Positions 1 to 5,464 of a stretch of DNA of 5,464 nt are shown here, one piece after another. The DNA is from Pseudomonadota bacterium. GTDB lineage: Bacteria > Pseudomonadota > Alphaproteobacteria > Acetobacterales > Acetobacteraceae. Every line of letters starts with the position of its first letter. Position 1 is the first letter of the stretch. The notes beneath the pieces were generated by a model. The model saw nothing but the letters and a program-made list of their open reading frames with translations, was not told the DNA's origin and made no database searches. Where the stretch lies: contig JAFADX010000098.1 in NCBI GenBank assembly GCA_023424475.1, positions 1 through 5,464 of the forward strand, written 5' to 3'. The position numbers were made by a program, and so were the translations under genes.

Positions 1-20
1 TCGCGGCACTGAGCCGGCGG

Positions 21-38
21 GCCTGCCCGGGGGCAGGC
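21..38. terminator. GC hairpin, possible terminator of an upstream gene
   Basis: GCCTGCC (21-27) and GGCAGGC (32-38) form a perfect 7-bp stem around a CGGG loop. No T-run follows on either side, so intrinsic termination is only a guess. An in-frame TGA at 10-12 could be the end of a plus-strand gene lying left of the window, which would put the hairpin just after its stop, but nine coding bases cannot establish that. Apart from this hairpin I see no gene, tRNA or clear promoter in 13-252. Confidence 0.3.
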
Positions 39-252
39 GTTCCGTGCGTGCCTCATGCGCAACGGCAGCCGCATGTGCCACCGGCGTGCCTCCCGCCCGG
101 ATGAAGGCCCGCTGGCCGTTCCGGGGCGCGCCGCCGCGATCCCCGGTGCCGCCTGCACCCGCGCCGGACGACAAGATGTAGGGGGAACGGGAGCGGGGCC
201 CGCGGAATGCTAAGATCGCATTCCCGCAACCGATTCCAGCGAAGTGGGTTCG

Positions 253-1779
253 ATGGCGAACTGCACGCTCAGAGGCCTGGGCCCTGCGGGACGAGCCCGG
301 CGCGGGAATGTCCGGCTGCGGCGTGGCCTGGGGGCGCTGCTGCGCGCCGTCGCCTTGTCCCTTGCCGTCGCGGCATCCGCGCGGGCGCAGGTGCCGGTGG
401 TCGGCCTGCGCGTGGGCAGCCATCCGGGTCACGGACGGCTCGTCTTCGATTGCCCGCGCCCGATGGACTACCGCGTGGAGCGGGACGGCACGCAGATCCT
501 CCTGCGGTTTCCCGAACCGGCCCAGCTCCGCCTGGGCGCGGCCGCACGCAGCCGGACCCGGAACCTGGGCGCGATCCGCGAGGAGGAAGGCGCCGTCGTC
601 ATCGAGGTGACGCCCGGAACGATCCTCAGGCATTTCCGCCTCGGCGACCGGATCGTGCTCGATCTCGTCGATGGCCCGGCATCGTTCGCGAGCGAGGCTC
701 GCGCGCCGTCGGTTCTGCCCCGGTCTCCGGCCGGGCCTGCGCGGGCCGAAGCGGCGACGCCGCCTGCCAAGGCTGCGGCGCCCGTCGAGCCTGCCCGGTC
801 GATCGTGGCCCAGGCGGTGCCGCAGCAACCCGGGGAGGCCGGACCGTCCCCTCCTCCGTCGGCGATCCCAGCGGCCGAACCTTCCCGAGCCGTGACGGCC
901 GCGGTTGCGCCAGCCCTTGGCGACCGTCCCCCTGCCACCGCGGCGGAGACGCTGCGCCCTGCCACCCGGGCGGTACCCATGACCCCGGCCTCCCCTGCCA
1001 CCGACCCCGCACCGCCGGCTCAGGCAAGCCCGGCGCGCCTCGCGCCGCCGCAGCCCTCCGTGTCGGACGAGGCCCTCGGCCCGCCGCGCGAGGAGGCCGA
1101 GCGCGATCTCCGCCAGCTCGGCTATGTGCCGGGCGACATCCGCCCCATGCGCGAGCGGGACTATCGCGAGGCTGTCCGGGCCTACCAGCGCCGCATCGGG
1201 GAGCCGCCGACCGGCGCGCTGACCTACGCCCAGGGGGAAAGGCTGCGCCGCGCGGCGGAGATGCTCACCGAGACGCGCATCACCGCGGGCTCCCTGCTGC
1301 TGACGGCGAGCCCACGGATGGTGGTCGCCGCCGGGACCTGGAGCCTGCCCGGAGGACAGGCCGGGCACCCGGTGAACCGGTCCAGCATCTCCTGCGCACG
1401 GGACATGCAGATGTGCTTCGAGGCGGCGGCGCATGTCGTCGTTTCTGAGGAAGGCTCGGGCGGCGTGCTGTCCAGCCATTTCGTGCAATACGGGATCGTC
1501 GCCTGGCTGCCGGAGGTGATCATCGCGGAGCGGAACCTGCGCTGCGTCACGCGCGTGCTGGTGCTCCGGCCGGCCCAGGGCCGCATCAGCCTGGCGGACC
1601 GGCCGCATCCGACGCCCCAGTGCCGTTCGGACCCCACCATCAGCCCGGGCATCTCGCAGCTGATCAGCGGCATGGAGCCGATTGCGCGCTTCTACGACGC
1701 GCGCCGCGCGGACGCGCTCGCCGAACTCGGTCCCGCGCAGCAGGCGCGCCGGCGGGCCGCGCTCGATACGGCCCCCTGA
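253..1779 (+). CDS. Secreted peptidoglycan-binding-like protein with uncharacterised C-terminal domain
   Basis: Predicted 508-aa exported protein; its exact function is unknown. Residues 1-45 look like a signal peptide: a long Arg-rich start, a hydrophobic stretch at about 26-40, and an A-R-A cleavage site before Gln46. Residues 46-141 alternate like beta strands (GRLVFDCPRP, GDRIVLDLVD), recalling the AMIN-like N-terminal domains of alphaproteobacterial envelope proteins. Residues 142-275 are a low-complexity Ala/Pro linker. Residues 279-335 resemble a PG_binding_1 module (LRQLGYVPGDI, then AVRAYQRRIGEPPTGAL). Residues 350-480 form a domain I cannot name, with Cys381, Cys388, Cys431 and Cys457, which could form disulfides in the periplasm. 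No catalytic motif (amidase, transglycosylase, L,D-transpeptidase) is visible, so a binding or structural role at the cell wall is inferred. The in-frame ATG at 253 was chosen; a GTG at 244 would add three residues. Neither has a strong ribosome-binding site, and the frame is closed by TAA at 211. Confidence 0.85.
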   Translation: MANCTLRGLGPAGRARRGNVRLRRGLGALLRAVALSLAVAASARAQVPVVGLRVGSHPGHGRLVFDCPRPMDYRVERDGTQILLRFPEPAQLRLGAAARSRTRNLGAIREEEGAVVIEVTPGTILRHFRLGDRIVLDLVDGPASFASEARAPSVLPRSPAGPARAEAATPPAKAAAPVEPARSIVAQAVPQQPGEAGPSPPPSAIPAAEPSRAVTAAVAPALGDRPPATAAETLRPATRAVPMTPASPATDPAPPAQASPARLAPPQPSVSDEALGPPREEAERDLRQLGYVPGDIRPMRERDYREAVRAYQRRIGEPPTGALTYAQGERLRRAAEMLTETRITAGSLLLTASPRMVVAAGTWSLPGGQAGHPVNRSSISCARDMQMCFEAAAHVVVSEEGSGGVLSSHFVQYGIVAWLPEVIIAERNLRCVTRVLVLRPAQGRISLADRPHPTPQCRSDPTISPGISQLISGMEPIARFYDARRADALAELGPAQQARRRAALDTAP

Positions 1780-1785
1780 GGCGGC

Positions 1786-1806
1786 GTCCGGTCAGCCTGC
1801 CCGGAC
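1786..1806. terminator. Weak inverted repeat between convergent genes
   Basis: GTCCGG (1786-1791) and CCGGAC (1801-1806) can form a 6-bp GC stem with a 9-base loop. The repeat overlaps the tyrS stop codon (1792-1794) and lies just past the stop of the convergent gene (1777-1779). It is the only candidate structure in the 12-base gap that could act on both transcripts. No T-run is present, and 6-bp GC repeats are common by chance in DNA this GC-rich, so the call is tentative. Confidence 0.2.
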
Positions 1807-3018
1807 CAGGACGTGACGCTTGCGCCCCGCCGAGAGCTTCGCCGCGCCGTCGCGCAGGTCGGCCGGCGTCACGCTCAGCGTCGCGTCCATCACCACGGCG
1901 TCGTTCAGCCGCAGGCCGTTCTGCGCGATCAGGCGGCGCGCCTCGCCCTTCGAGCCCGCCAGCCCCGCCTGAACCACCAGGTCGATGAAGGGCGAGGGCA
2001 GGGTCGAGGTGATGGCGGGCAGGGTCTCGGCCGCCGCACCTTCCTCGAAGGCCTTGCGGGCGGTCCCGGCCGCAGCCTCTGCCGCCTGGCGGCCGTGCAG
2101 CAGGGCCGTCGCCTCGGTGGCGAGCACCTTCTTCGCCTCGTTCACCTCCGCGCCCCGCAGCGCGCCGAGGCGGCGGACCTCCTCCATCGGCAGTTCGGTG
2201 AAGAGGGCGAGGAAGCGGCCCACGTCGGCATCCTCGGTGTTCCGCCAGAACTGCCAGTAGTCATAGGGGGACAGGCGATCGGGGTTCAGCCACACCGCGC
2301 CCGCCGCCGTCTTGCCCATCTTGGCGCCCGACGCCGTGGTCAGCAGCGGCGTGGTCAGGACATGCGCATGCCCGCCCGCCATGCGGCGAATGAGTTCCGC
2401 GCCCATGACGATGTTGCCCCACTGATCCGAGCCGCCCATCTGCAGCACCGCCCCGTGGCGGCGATGCAACTCCAGGAAGTCGTAGGACTGCAGCAGCATG
2501 TAGTTGAATTCGAGGAAGGAGAGCGAATGCTCCCGCTCGAGGCGCAGCTTCACGCTGTCCATGGTCAGCATGCGGTTGACACTGAAGTGGCGGCCCACGT
2601 CGCGCAGGAAGGGGATGTAGCGCAGCTCGTCCAGCCATTCCGCGTTGTCGAGCATCATCGCGCCGGCGCCGAAGTCGAGCAGCGCATCGAAGGTGCGGCG
2701 GATGCCGGCCTTGTTGGATTCGATCGCCTCCTCGGTCAGCAGCTGGCGTGCCTCGTCCTTGCCGGAAGGGTCGCCGACCTTGGTGGTGCCGCCGCCGATC
2801 AGCGCGATCGGCCGGCCGCCGGTCTTCTGCAGCAGGCGCAGCAGCATGGTCGGCATCAGGTGGCCGACATGCAGGCTGTCGGCCGTGCAGTCGTAGCCGA
2901 TATAGGCGACGAGCCCGCCCTTCATCAGCGCGGCATCCAGCTCGGCCTCGTCGGAGGTCTGGTGGATGTAGCCGCGCTCCTTGGCGATCTTGAGGAATTC
3001 GCTGTTCGGGCCGCTCAT
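1792..3018 (-). CDS. tyrS: Tyrosyl-tRNA synthetase (TyrRS)
   Basis: Cytoplasmic class I aminoacyl-tRNA synthetase that joins tyrosine to tRNA-Tyr using ATP (EC 6.1.1.1). The 408-aa product has the usual bacterial length and all signature motifs. The HIGH-type motif is HVGH at 50-53, preceded by YIGYDCTADSL (39-49). Tyrosine-pocket residues lie around Y173, Q177 and D180, followed by GGSDQWGNI (195-203). The KMSKS-type loop is KMGKT at 233-237, a normal variant in this enzyme group. Residues from about 342 to 405 form a C-terminal S4 RNA-binding domain (VVQAGLAGSKGEARRLI, then NGLRLND). The ATG at 3016-3018 has a well-spaced AGGA upstream. The gene runs opposite to anmK across a 185-base divergent spacer and converges on the peptidoglycan-binding gene with only 12 bases between stop codons. 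Nothing suggests truncation or transfer. Confidence 0.98.
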   Translation of the reverse strand: MSGPNSEFLKIAKERGYIHQTSDEAELDAALMKGGLVAYIGYDCTADSLHVGHLMPTMLLRLLQKTGGRPIALIGGGTTKVGDPSGKDEARQLLTEEAIESNKAGIRRTFDALLDFGAGAMMLDNAEWLDELRYIPFLRDVGRHFSVNRMLTMDSVKLRLEREHSLSFLEFNYMLLQSYDFLELHRRHGAVLQMGGSDQWGNIVMGAELIRRMAGGHAHVLTTPLLTTASGAKMGKTAAGAVWLNPDRLSPYDYWQFWRNTEDADVGRFLALFTELPMEEVRRLGALRGAEVNEAKKVLATEATALLHGRQAAEAAAGTARKAFEEGAAAETLPAITSTLPSPFIDLVVQAGLAGSKGEARRLIAQNGLRLNDAVVMDATLSVTPADLRDGAAKLSAGRKRHVLVRAG

Positions 3019-3025
3019 CGTTTCG

Positions 3026-3029
3026 TCCT
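3026..3029 (-). promoter_or_regulatory. tyrS ribosome-binding site
   Basis: On the minus strand AGGA lies seven bases before the tyrS ATG (AGGACGAAACG then ATG). This is good Shine-Dalgarno spacing and supports the start at 3018 over later in-frame codons. Confidence 0.75.
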
Positions 3030-3067
3030 GGGGCTGCGGGGACTTCCGCCGGAAGGGCTGGGGGCCG

Positions 3068-3188
3068 GCGCATTTTCGGGCCGGACGGCAGCGGCACCGC
3101 CCCGCATTCCCGCCCGGCCATCCAACGACAATCGGCCGGATTGGCTGGTCTGCGGGGTGCGGCCGGTGCCGTCCGTTCGAAAATGCGC
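3068..3188. repeat. 121-bp imperfect palindrome (MITE/ERIC-like or regulatory hairpin)
   Basis: The two halves of this intergenic stretch are complementary in consecutive blocks. The outer arm GCGCATTTTCG (3068-3078) is a perfect 11-bp match to CGAAAATGCGC (3178-3188). Next, GGACGGCA (3083-3090) pairs with TGCCGTCC (3167-3174). GCA (3094-3096) pairs with TGC (3158-3160), and CCCCGCA (3100-3106) with TGCGGGG (3151-3157). GCCA and TCC (3117-3120, 3121-3123) pair with TGGC and GGA (3142-3145, 3138-3140) across one bulged base. About 36 base pairs occur in the correct nested order around a roughly 14-base apical loop. Size and form recall ERIC/MITE-type non-autonomous elements, but no target-site duplication is evident at the ends (left flank GGCCG, right flank TAGCA). 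It fills most of the tyrS-anmK spacer, so it could also shape either leader RNA. Confidence 0.6.
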
Positions 3189-3203
3189 TAGCACGTCGAA
3201 CGC

Positions 3204-4301
3204 ATGCTGAGAACCATCGGGCTGATGAGCGGGACCTCGCTGGACGGGGTGGATGCCGCCTACCTGGAGACGGACGGGGAGGTCATCGGCCGCCTCGGGC
3301 CGCGGCTGACCCTGCCCTACGACCCCGGGCTGCGCCGGCTGCTGCGCGGTCTTTTCGATCGGGCCGACACGCTCCCGGGGGACGATCCGGACCTGCTGGA
3401 AGCGGTGAAGCGCCTGACGGACCGCCATGCCGAGGCGGTGGAGGCGCTGGGCCTCGAGGCCGACCTGATCGGCTTCCACGGGCAGACCATCCTGCACCGG
3501 CCGCCGGTGCCGGACCGGAACATCCGGCCCTTCACCTGGCAGGTGGGGGACGCCGCTTCCCTGGCGAAGCGGACCGGGATGACGGTGGCCTACGATTTCC
3601 GTTCCGCCGACGTCGCGGCCGGCGGGCAGGGGGCGCCGCTGGTGCCGGTGTTCCACCGCGCGCTCGCCGCGCCGCTGCCGAAGCCTCTCGCGATCCTCAA
3701 CCTCGGCGGGGTGGGCAACGTCACCTGGCTGGGCCCGGAGGGGGAGATGCTCGCCTTCGACACCGGGCCGGCCAACGGGCCGCTCGACGACTGGGCGCGC
3801 AAGCACACCGGCAAGGACTACGACGCCTCGGGCAAGCTCGCGCTGGCGGGGCAGGCGGATGGCGCGGTGCTGGGGCGGCTGATGGCCCATCCCTACCTGA
3901 CGGCGCCGCCGCCCAAGTCGCTCGACAGGCTCGATTTCGACCGGGCGCTGAAGGAGGCCGGGGCGGCCGGGCTTTCCGCCGCCGACGGCGCGGCGACCCT
4001 CTGCGCCTTCTGCGCGGTCTGCGTCGCCGCCGCGGCGCGGCTGTTTCCCGAGCCTCCGCTGCAATGGCTGGTGGCCGGCGGCGGGCGGCGCAACCCCGCC
4101 ATCATGCGGGCGCTGCAGGGTGCGCTCGAGGAGCCGGTCCGGGCGGTCGAGGTTGCCGGCTGGGACGGCGATGCGCTCGAGGCGCAGGCCTTCGGGCTCC
4201 TCGCCGCGCGGGTCGCGCGTGGCCTCGCCATCACCTTCCCCGGCACCACCGGTGCGCCGCGGCCGCTGGCCGGCGGGCGCATCGTCGGCTCACTGCTGTA
4301 G
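3204..4301 (+). CDS. anmK: Anhydro-N-acetylmuramic acid kinase
   Basis: Cytoplasmic sugar kinase of peptidoglycan recycling. It hydrolyses the 1,6-anhydro bond of anhydro-MurNAc and phosphorylates it with ATP to give MurNAc-6-phosphate (EC 2.7.1.170). The 365-aa product matches family length. Visible signatures are the N-terminal GLMSGTSLDGVDAAY (6-20), GFHGQTILHRP (90-100), the nucleotide-binding LNLGGVGNVTW (166-175), the FDTGPAN block (185-191) in which Asp186 corresponds to the expected catalytic base, AGGGRRNPAIM (291-301) and EAQAFGLLAAR (326-336). An unusual CxxCxxC run occurs at Cys267, Cys270 and Cys273. The ATG at 3204 is the only sensible start: an earlier in-frame ATG at 3183 is stopped two codons later. 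No clear Shine-Dalgarno sequence precedes it, and the large palindrome ends 15 bases upstream. The stop is ten bases before the M50 protease start, suggesting one transcript. From memory, anmK and tyrS also lie close together in E. coli. Confidence 0.97.
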   Translation: MLRTIGLMSGTSLDGVDAAYLETDGEVIGRLGPRLTLPYDPGLRRLLRGLFDRADTLPGDDPDLLEAVKRLTDRHAEAVEALGLEADLIGFHGQTILHRPPVPDRNIRPFTWQVGDAASLAKRTGMTVAYDFRSADVAAGGQGAPLVPVFHRALAAPLPKPLAILNLGGVGNVTWLGPEGEMLAFDTGPANGPLDDWARKHTGKDYDASGKLALAGQADGAVLGRLMAHPYLTAPPPKSLDRLDFDRALKEAGAAGLSAADGAATLCAFCAVCVAAAARLFPEPPLQWLVAGGGRRNPAIMRALQGALEEPVRAVEVAGWDGDALEAQAFGLLAARVARGLAITFPGTTGAPRPLAGGRIVGSLL

Positions 4302-4304
4302 GGG
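4300..4304 (+). promoter_or_regulatory. Ribosome-binding site of the M50 protease gene, overlapping the anmK stop
   Basis: AGGGG overlaps the anmK TAG (4299-4301) and lies seven bases before the ATG at 4312. It decides that start over upstream in-frame codons inside anmK, and the arrangement suggests translational coupling to anmK. Confidence 0.65.
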
Positions 4305-4311
4305 CGGTCTC

Positions 4312-5370
4312 ATGCGCTGGTCGTTTCCCATCGCCACCGTGCGCGGCACGGTCATCCGCATCCACCTCACCTTCTTCCTGCTGCTGGCCTGGATCGGCGC
4401 CATGCAGGCGCGCCAGGGCGGGGCGGGGGAGGCGCTGGCCGCCATCCTCTTCGTCTGCACGGTCTTCGCCTGCGTGGTCCTGCACGAGCTCGGCCATGCC
4501 GCTGCCGCGCGGCGCTACGGCATCGCGACGCCGGACATCACGCTGCTGCCGATCGGCGGCCTCGCGCGGCTCGAACGCATCCCCGAGGAACCGGCGCGGG
4601 AGATCGCGATCGCGCTCGCCGGCCCGGCGGTGAACCTCGTCATCTGCCTGGTGCTGGCGCTGGTCCTGGGCGGCATCCCCTCCGCCGCGGAGGGCATGGC
4701 GGTGGAAGACGCCGGCTCGGGGTTCCTGGCCCGCCTTTTCTGGGTCAACGCCTTCCTGCTGCTGTTCAACCTGATCCCGGCCTTTCCGATGGATGGCGGG
4801 CGGGTGCTGCGGGCCTTGCTCGCCTTCCGCATGGGGCACAGGGCGGCGACCCGGGCGGCGGCGACGGTCGGCCAGGGAGTGGCGATTCTGCTCGGCTTCC
4901 TCGGCCTGTTCGGGTCGCCGCTGCTGATCTTCATCGCGCTTTTCGTCTGGCTGGGCGCGGCGGGCGAGGCGGCGGAGGAGGACCTGCGCGCGACCACCCG
5001 CGGCCTCTTCGCCGAGGATGCGATGGAAACGCGTTTCGAGGCCCTTGCGCCCGAAGCCGATGTCGGCGCGGCTGCCGAGGCGCTGTTGCGCACGCCGCAA
5101 CAGGACTTCCCGGTGGTGGACGGGCGGCACCGGCTTCTGGGGCTGCTGACTCGCGATGGGATCATCCACGCCCTGCGCCAGGCCGGGCCGCAGACGCCGG
5201 TGGCCGATGCGATGCGGGAGATCCCGCGCGCGCTGCGCCGGATGCCGCTGCAGGACGCGCTGCAGGCCCTTTCGGGCGCGCCGGCGGTGGCGGTGGAAGA
5301 CGAGGAAGGGCGTCTCGTCGGCCTGCTGACGCCAGCCAATGTGGCCGACCTCATCGCACTGAAAGGATAA
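4312..5370 (+). CDS. M50 family site-2-protease-type metalloprotease with CBS domains
   Basis: Predicted inner-membrane zinc protease that cuts substrates within the membrane; its substrate is unknown. Of 352 aa, hydrophobic segments lie at about 17-33, 41-66, 99-122, 138-161 and 186-216. The zinc motif HELGH is at 58-62 (His58, Glu59, His62). A conserved AGPAVN is at 103-108, and the third zinc ligand region NLIPAFPMDGGR is at 153-164 with Asp161. All catalytic residues are present, so it should be active. Residues from about 235 to 350 form a pair of CBS domains (PVVDGRHRLLGLLTRDGI, then VEDEEGRLVGLLTPANV), which in related proteins bind adenine nucleotides and could tie activity to energy state. 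This is the membrane-embedded, CBS-bearing subgroup, not RseP, since no PDZ domain is present. The ATG at 4312 was chosen because the protein then begins with the family-typical short start (MRWSFPIATVRGTVIRIHLT) and has a Shine-Dalgarno sequence. It is probably co-transcribed with anmK. Confidence 0.93.
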   Translation: MRWSFPIATVRGTVIRIHLTFFLLLAWIGAMQARQGGAGEALAAILFVCTVFACVVLHELGHAAAARRYGIATPDITLLPIGGLARLERIPEEPAREIAIALAGPAVNLVICLVLALVLGGIPSAAEGMAVEDAGSGFLARLFWVNAFLLLFNLIPAFPMDGGRVLRALLAFRMGHRAATRAAATVGQGVAILLGFLGLFGSPLLIFIALFVWLGAAGEAAEEDLRATTRGLFAEDAMETRFEALAPEADVGAAAEALLRTPQQDFPVVDGRHRLLGLLTRDGIIHALRQAGPQTPVADAMREIPRALRRMPLQDALQALSGAPAVAVEDEEGRLVGLLTPANVADLIALKG

Positions 5371-5372
5371 AA

Positions 5373-5398
5373 GGGGGGAGAAGAGAACTTCTCCCCCC
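5373..5398. terminator. Strong hairpin terminator after the M50 protease gene
   Basis: GGGGGGAGAAG (5373-5383) and CTTCTCCCCCC (5388-5398) form a perfect 11-bp stem with an AGAA loop, starting two bases after the protease stop codon. On the plus strand it is followed by GACCCCCCTCAACCTTCTTT, without an immediate T-run. On the minus strand the stem is followed directly by TTTT. It may therefore work in both directions, and best for a gene entering from the right. Confidence 0.75.
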
Positions 5399-5464
5399 GA
5401 CCCCCCTCAACCTTCTTTGACTACTGGGATCGGCCGACGTGGGCGGTGCCAAAAAAGCCAAAGA
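5399..5464. other. AT-richer intergenic tail, possible part of a dispersed repeat
   Basis: No gene is visible. The segment has a second C6 run (5401-5406), an A6 run (5451-5456), a CGGCCG palindrome and short complementary ends TCTTTG (5414-5419) and CAAAGA (5459-5464). Its composition differs from the surrounding coding DNA. The window ends inside it, so its extent cannot be judged. Confidence 0.3.

Noticed and set aside
2..180. Frame open from the left edge to TAG at 178-180, possibly the end of an upstream gene
   Set aside because: The codon third positions are not strongly G/C-biased as in the real genes, and the translation is Ala/Pro/Arg low complexity; likely chance openness.
211..216. 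TAAGAT as a -10 promoter box for the secreted-protein gene
   Set aside because: Only a partial match, and no -35-like sequence stands at the right spacing.
242..256. GGGTTCGATGG resembling a tRNA T-arm
   Set aside because: No acceptor, D or anticodon stems can be assembled around it.
207..1448. 413-codon plus-strand frame starting at ATG 207
   Set aside because: Overlaps the real secreted-protein gene in another frame and translates to Arg/Pro/Gly-rich nonsense with no signal peptide or domain.
2302..2322. KMGKT in place of KMSKS in TyrRS as a defect
   Set aside because: Gly and Thr variants are normal in this bacterial TyrRS group; the rest of the active site is intact.
3126..3146. TTGTCG (minus strand) and TTGGCT (plus strand) as divergent -35 boxes
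   Set aside because: No convincing -10 box lies 16-18 bases downstream of either.
1813..3210. Long plus-strand open frame (465 codons) opposite tyrS
   Set aside because: It is the antisense shadow of a clearly recognised tyrS in GC-rich DNA. The translation is Arg/Ala/Gln-rich with no domain.
2981..4633. 550-codon plus-strand frame across anmK
   Set aside because: Out-of-frame shadow of anmK and the protease start; low-complexity Arg/Gly/Ala translation.

Overview
The window is very GC-rich chromosomal DNA, roughly 70% or more by eye, with strong G/C preference at third codon positions. It reads as an alphaproteobacterium, most likely of the Acetobacteraceae (a Roseomonas-like lineage). This rests on base composition, the look of the four proteins and the tyrS/anmK divergent pair. 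It is an inference from memory, not a database result. All four genes look intact and chromosomal. No transposase, phage gene, tRNA, rRNA or CRISPR array was seen.

Layout, left to right. Positions 1-252 hold no convincing gene, only a compact GC hairpin at 21-38. Positions 253-1779 (+) encode a secreted protein with a beta-rich N-terminal domain, a long Ala/Pro linker, a peptidoglycan-binding-like module and a cysteine-containing C-terminal domain of unknown function. Positions 1792-3018 (-) encode tyrosyl-tRNA synthetase (tyrS), convergent with the first gene and only 12 bases from it. Positions 3019-3203 separate tyrS from the divergent anmK (3204-4301, +), the anhydro-N-acetylmuramic acid kinase of cell-wall recycling. 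Ten bases after anmK, 4312-5370 (+) encode an M50 (site-2-protease type) membrane metalloprotease with two C-terminal CBS domains. The window closes with a perfect 11-bp hairpin at 5373-5398 and a short AT-richer tail.

Functionally, three of the four genes point to the cell envelope: a periplasmic putative peptidoglycan binder, a muropeptide-recycling kinase and an intramembrane protease. The kinase and the protease look co-transcribed. tyrS is housekeeping.

The most interesting non-coding signal is a roughly 121-bp imperfect palindrome (3068-3188) filling most of the tyrS-anmK intergenic region. Its two halves match in several consecutive segments, including a perfect 11-bp outer arm. This fits either a MITE/ERIC-like dispersed element or a structured regulatory region. 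No wholly new defence or enzymatic system is supported by the sequence; the palindrome, the unassigned C-terminal domain of the first protein and the anmK-protease pairing are the points worth following up.
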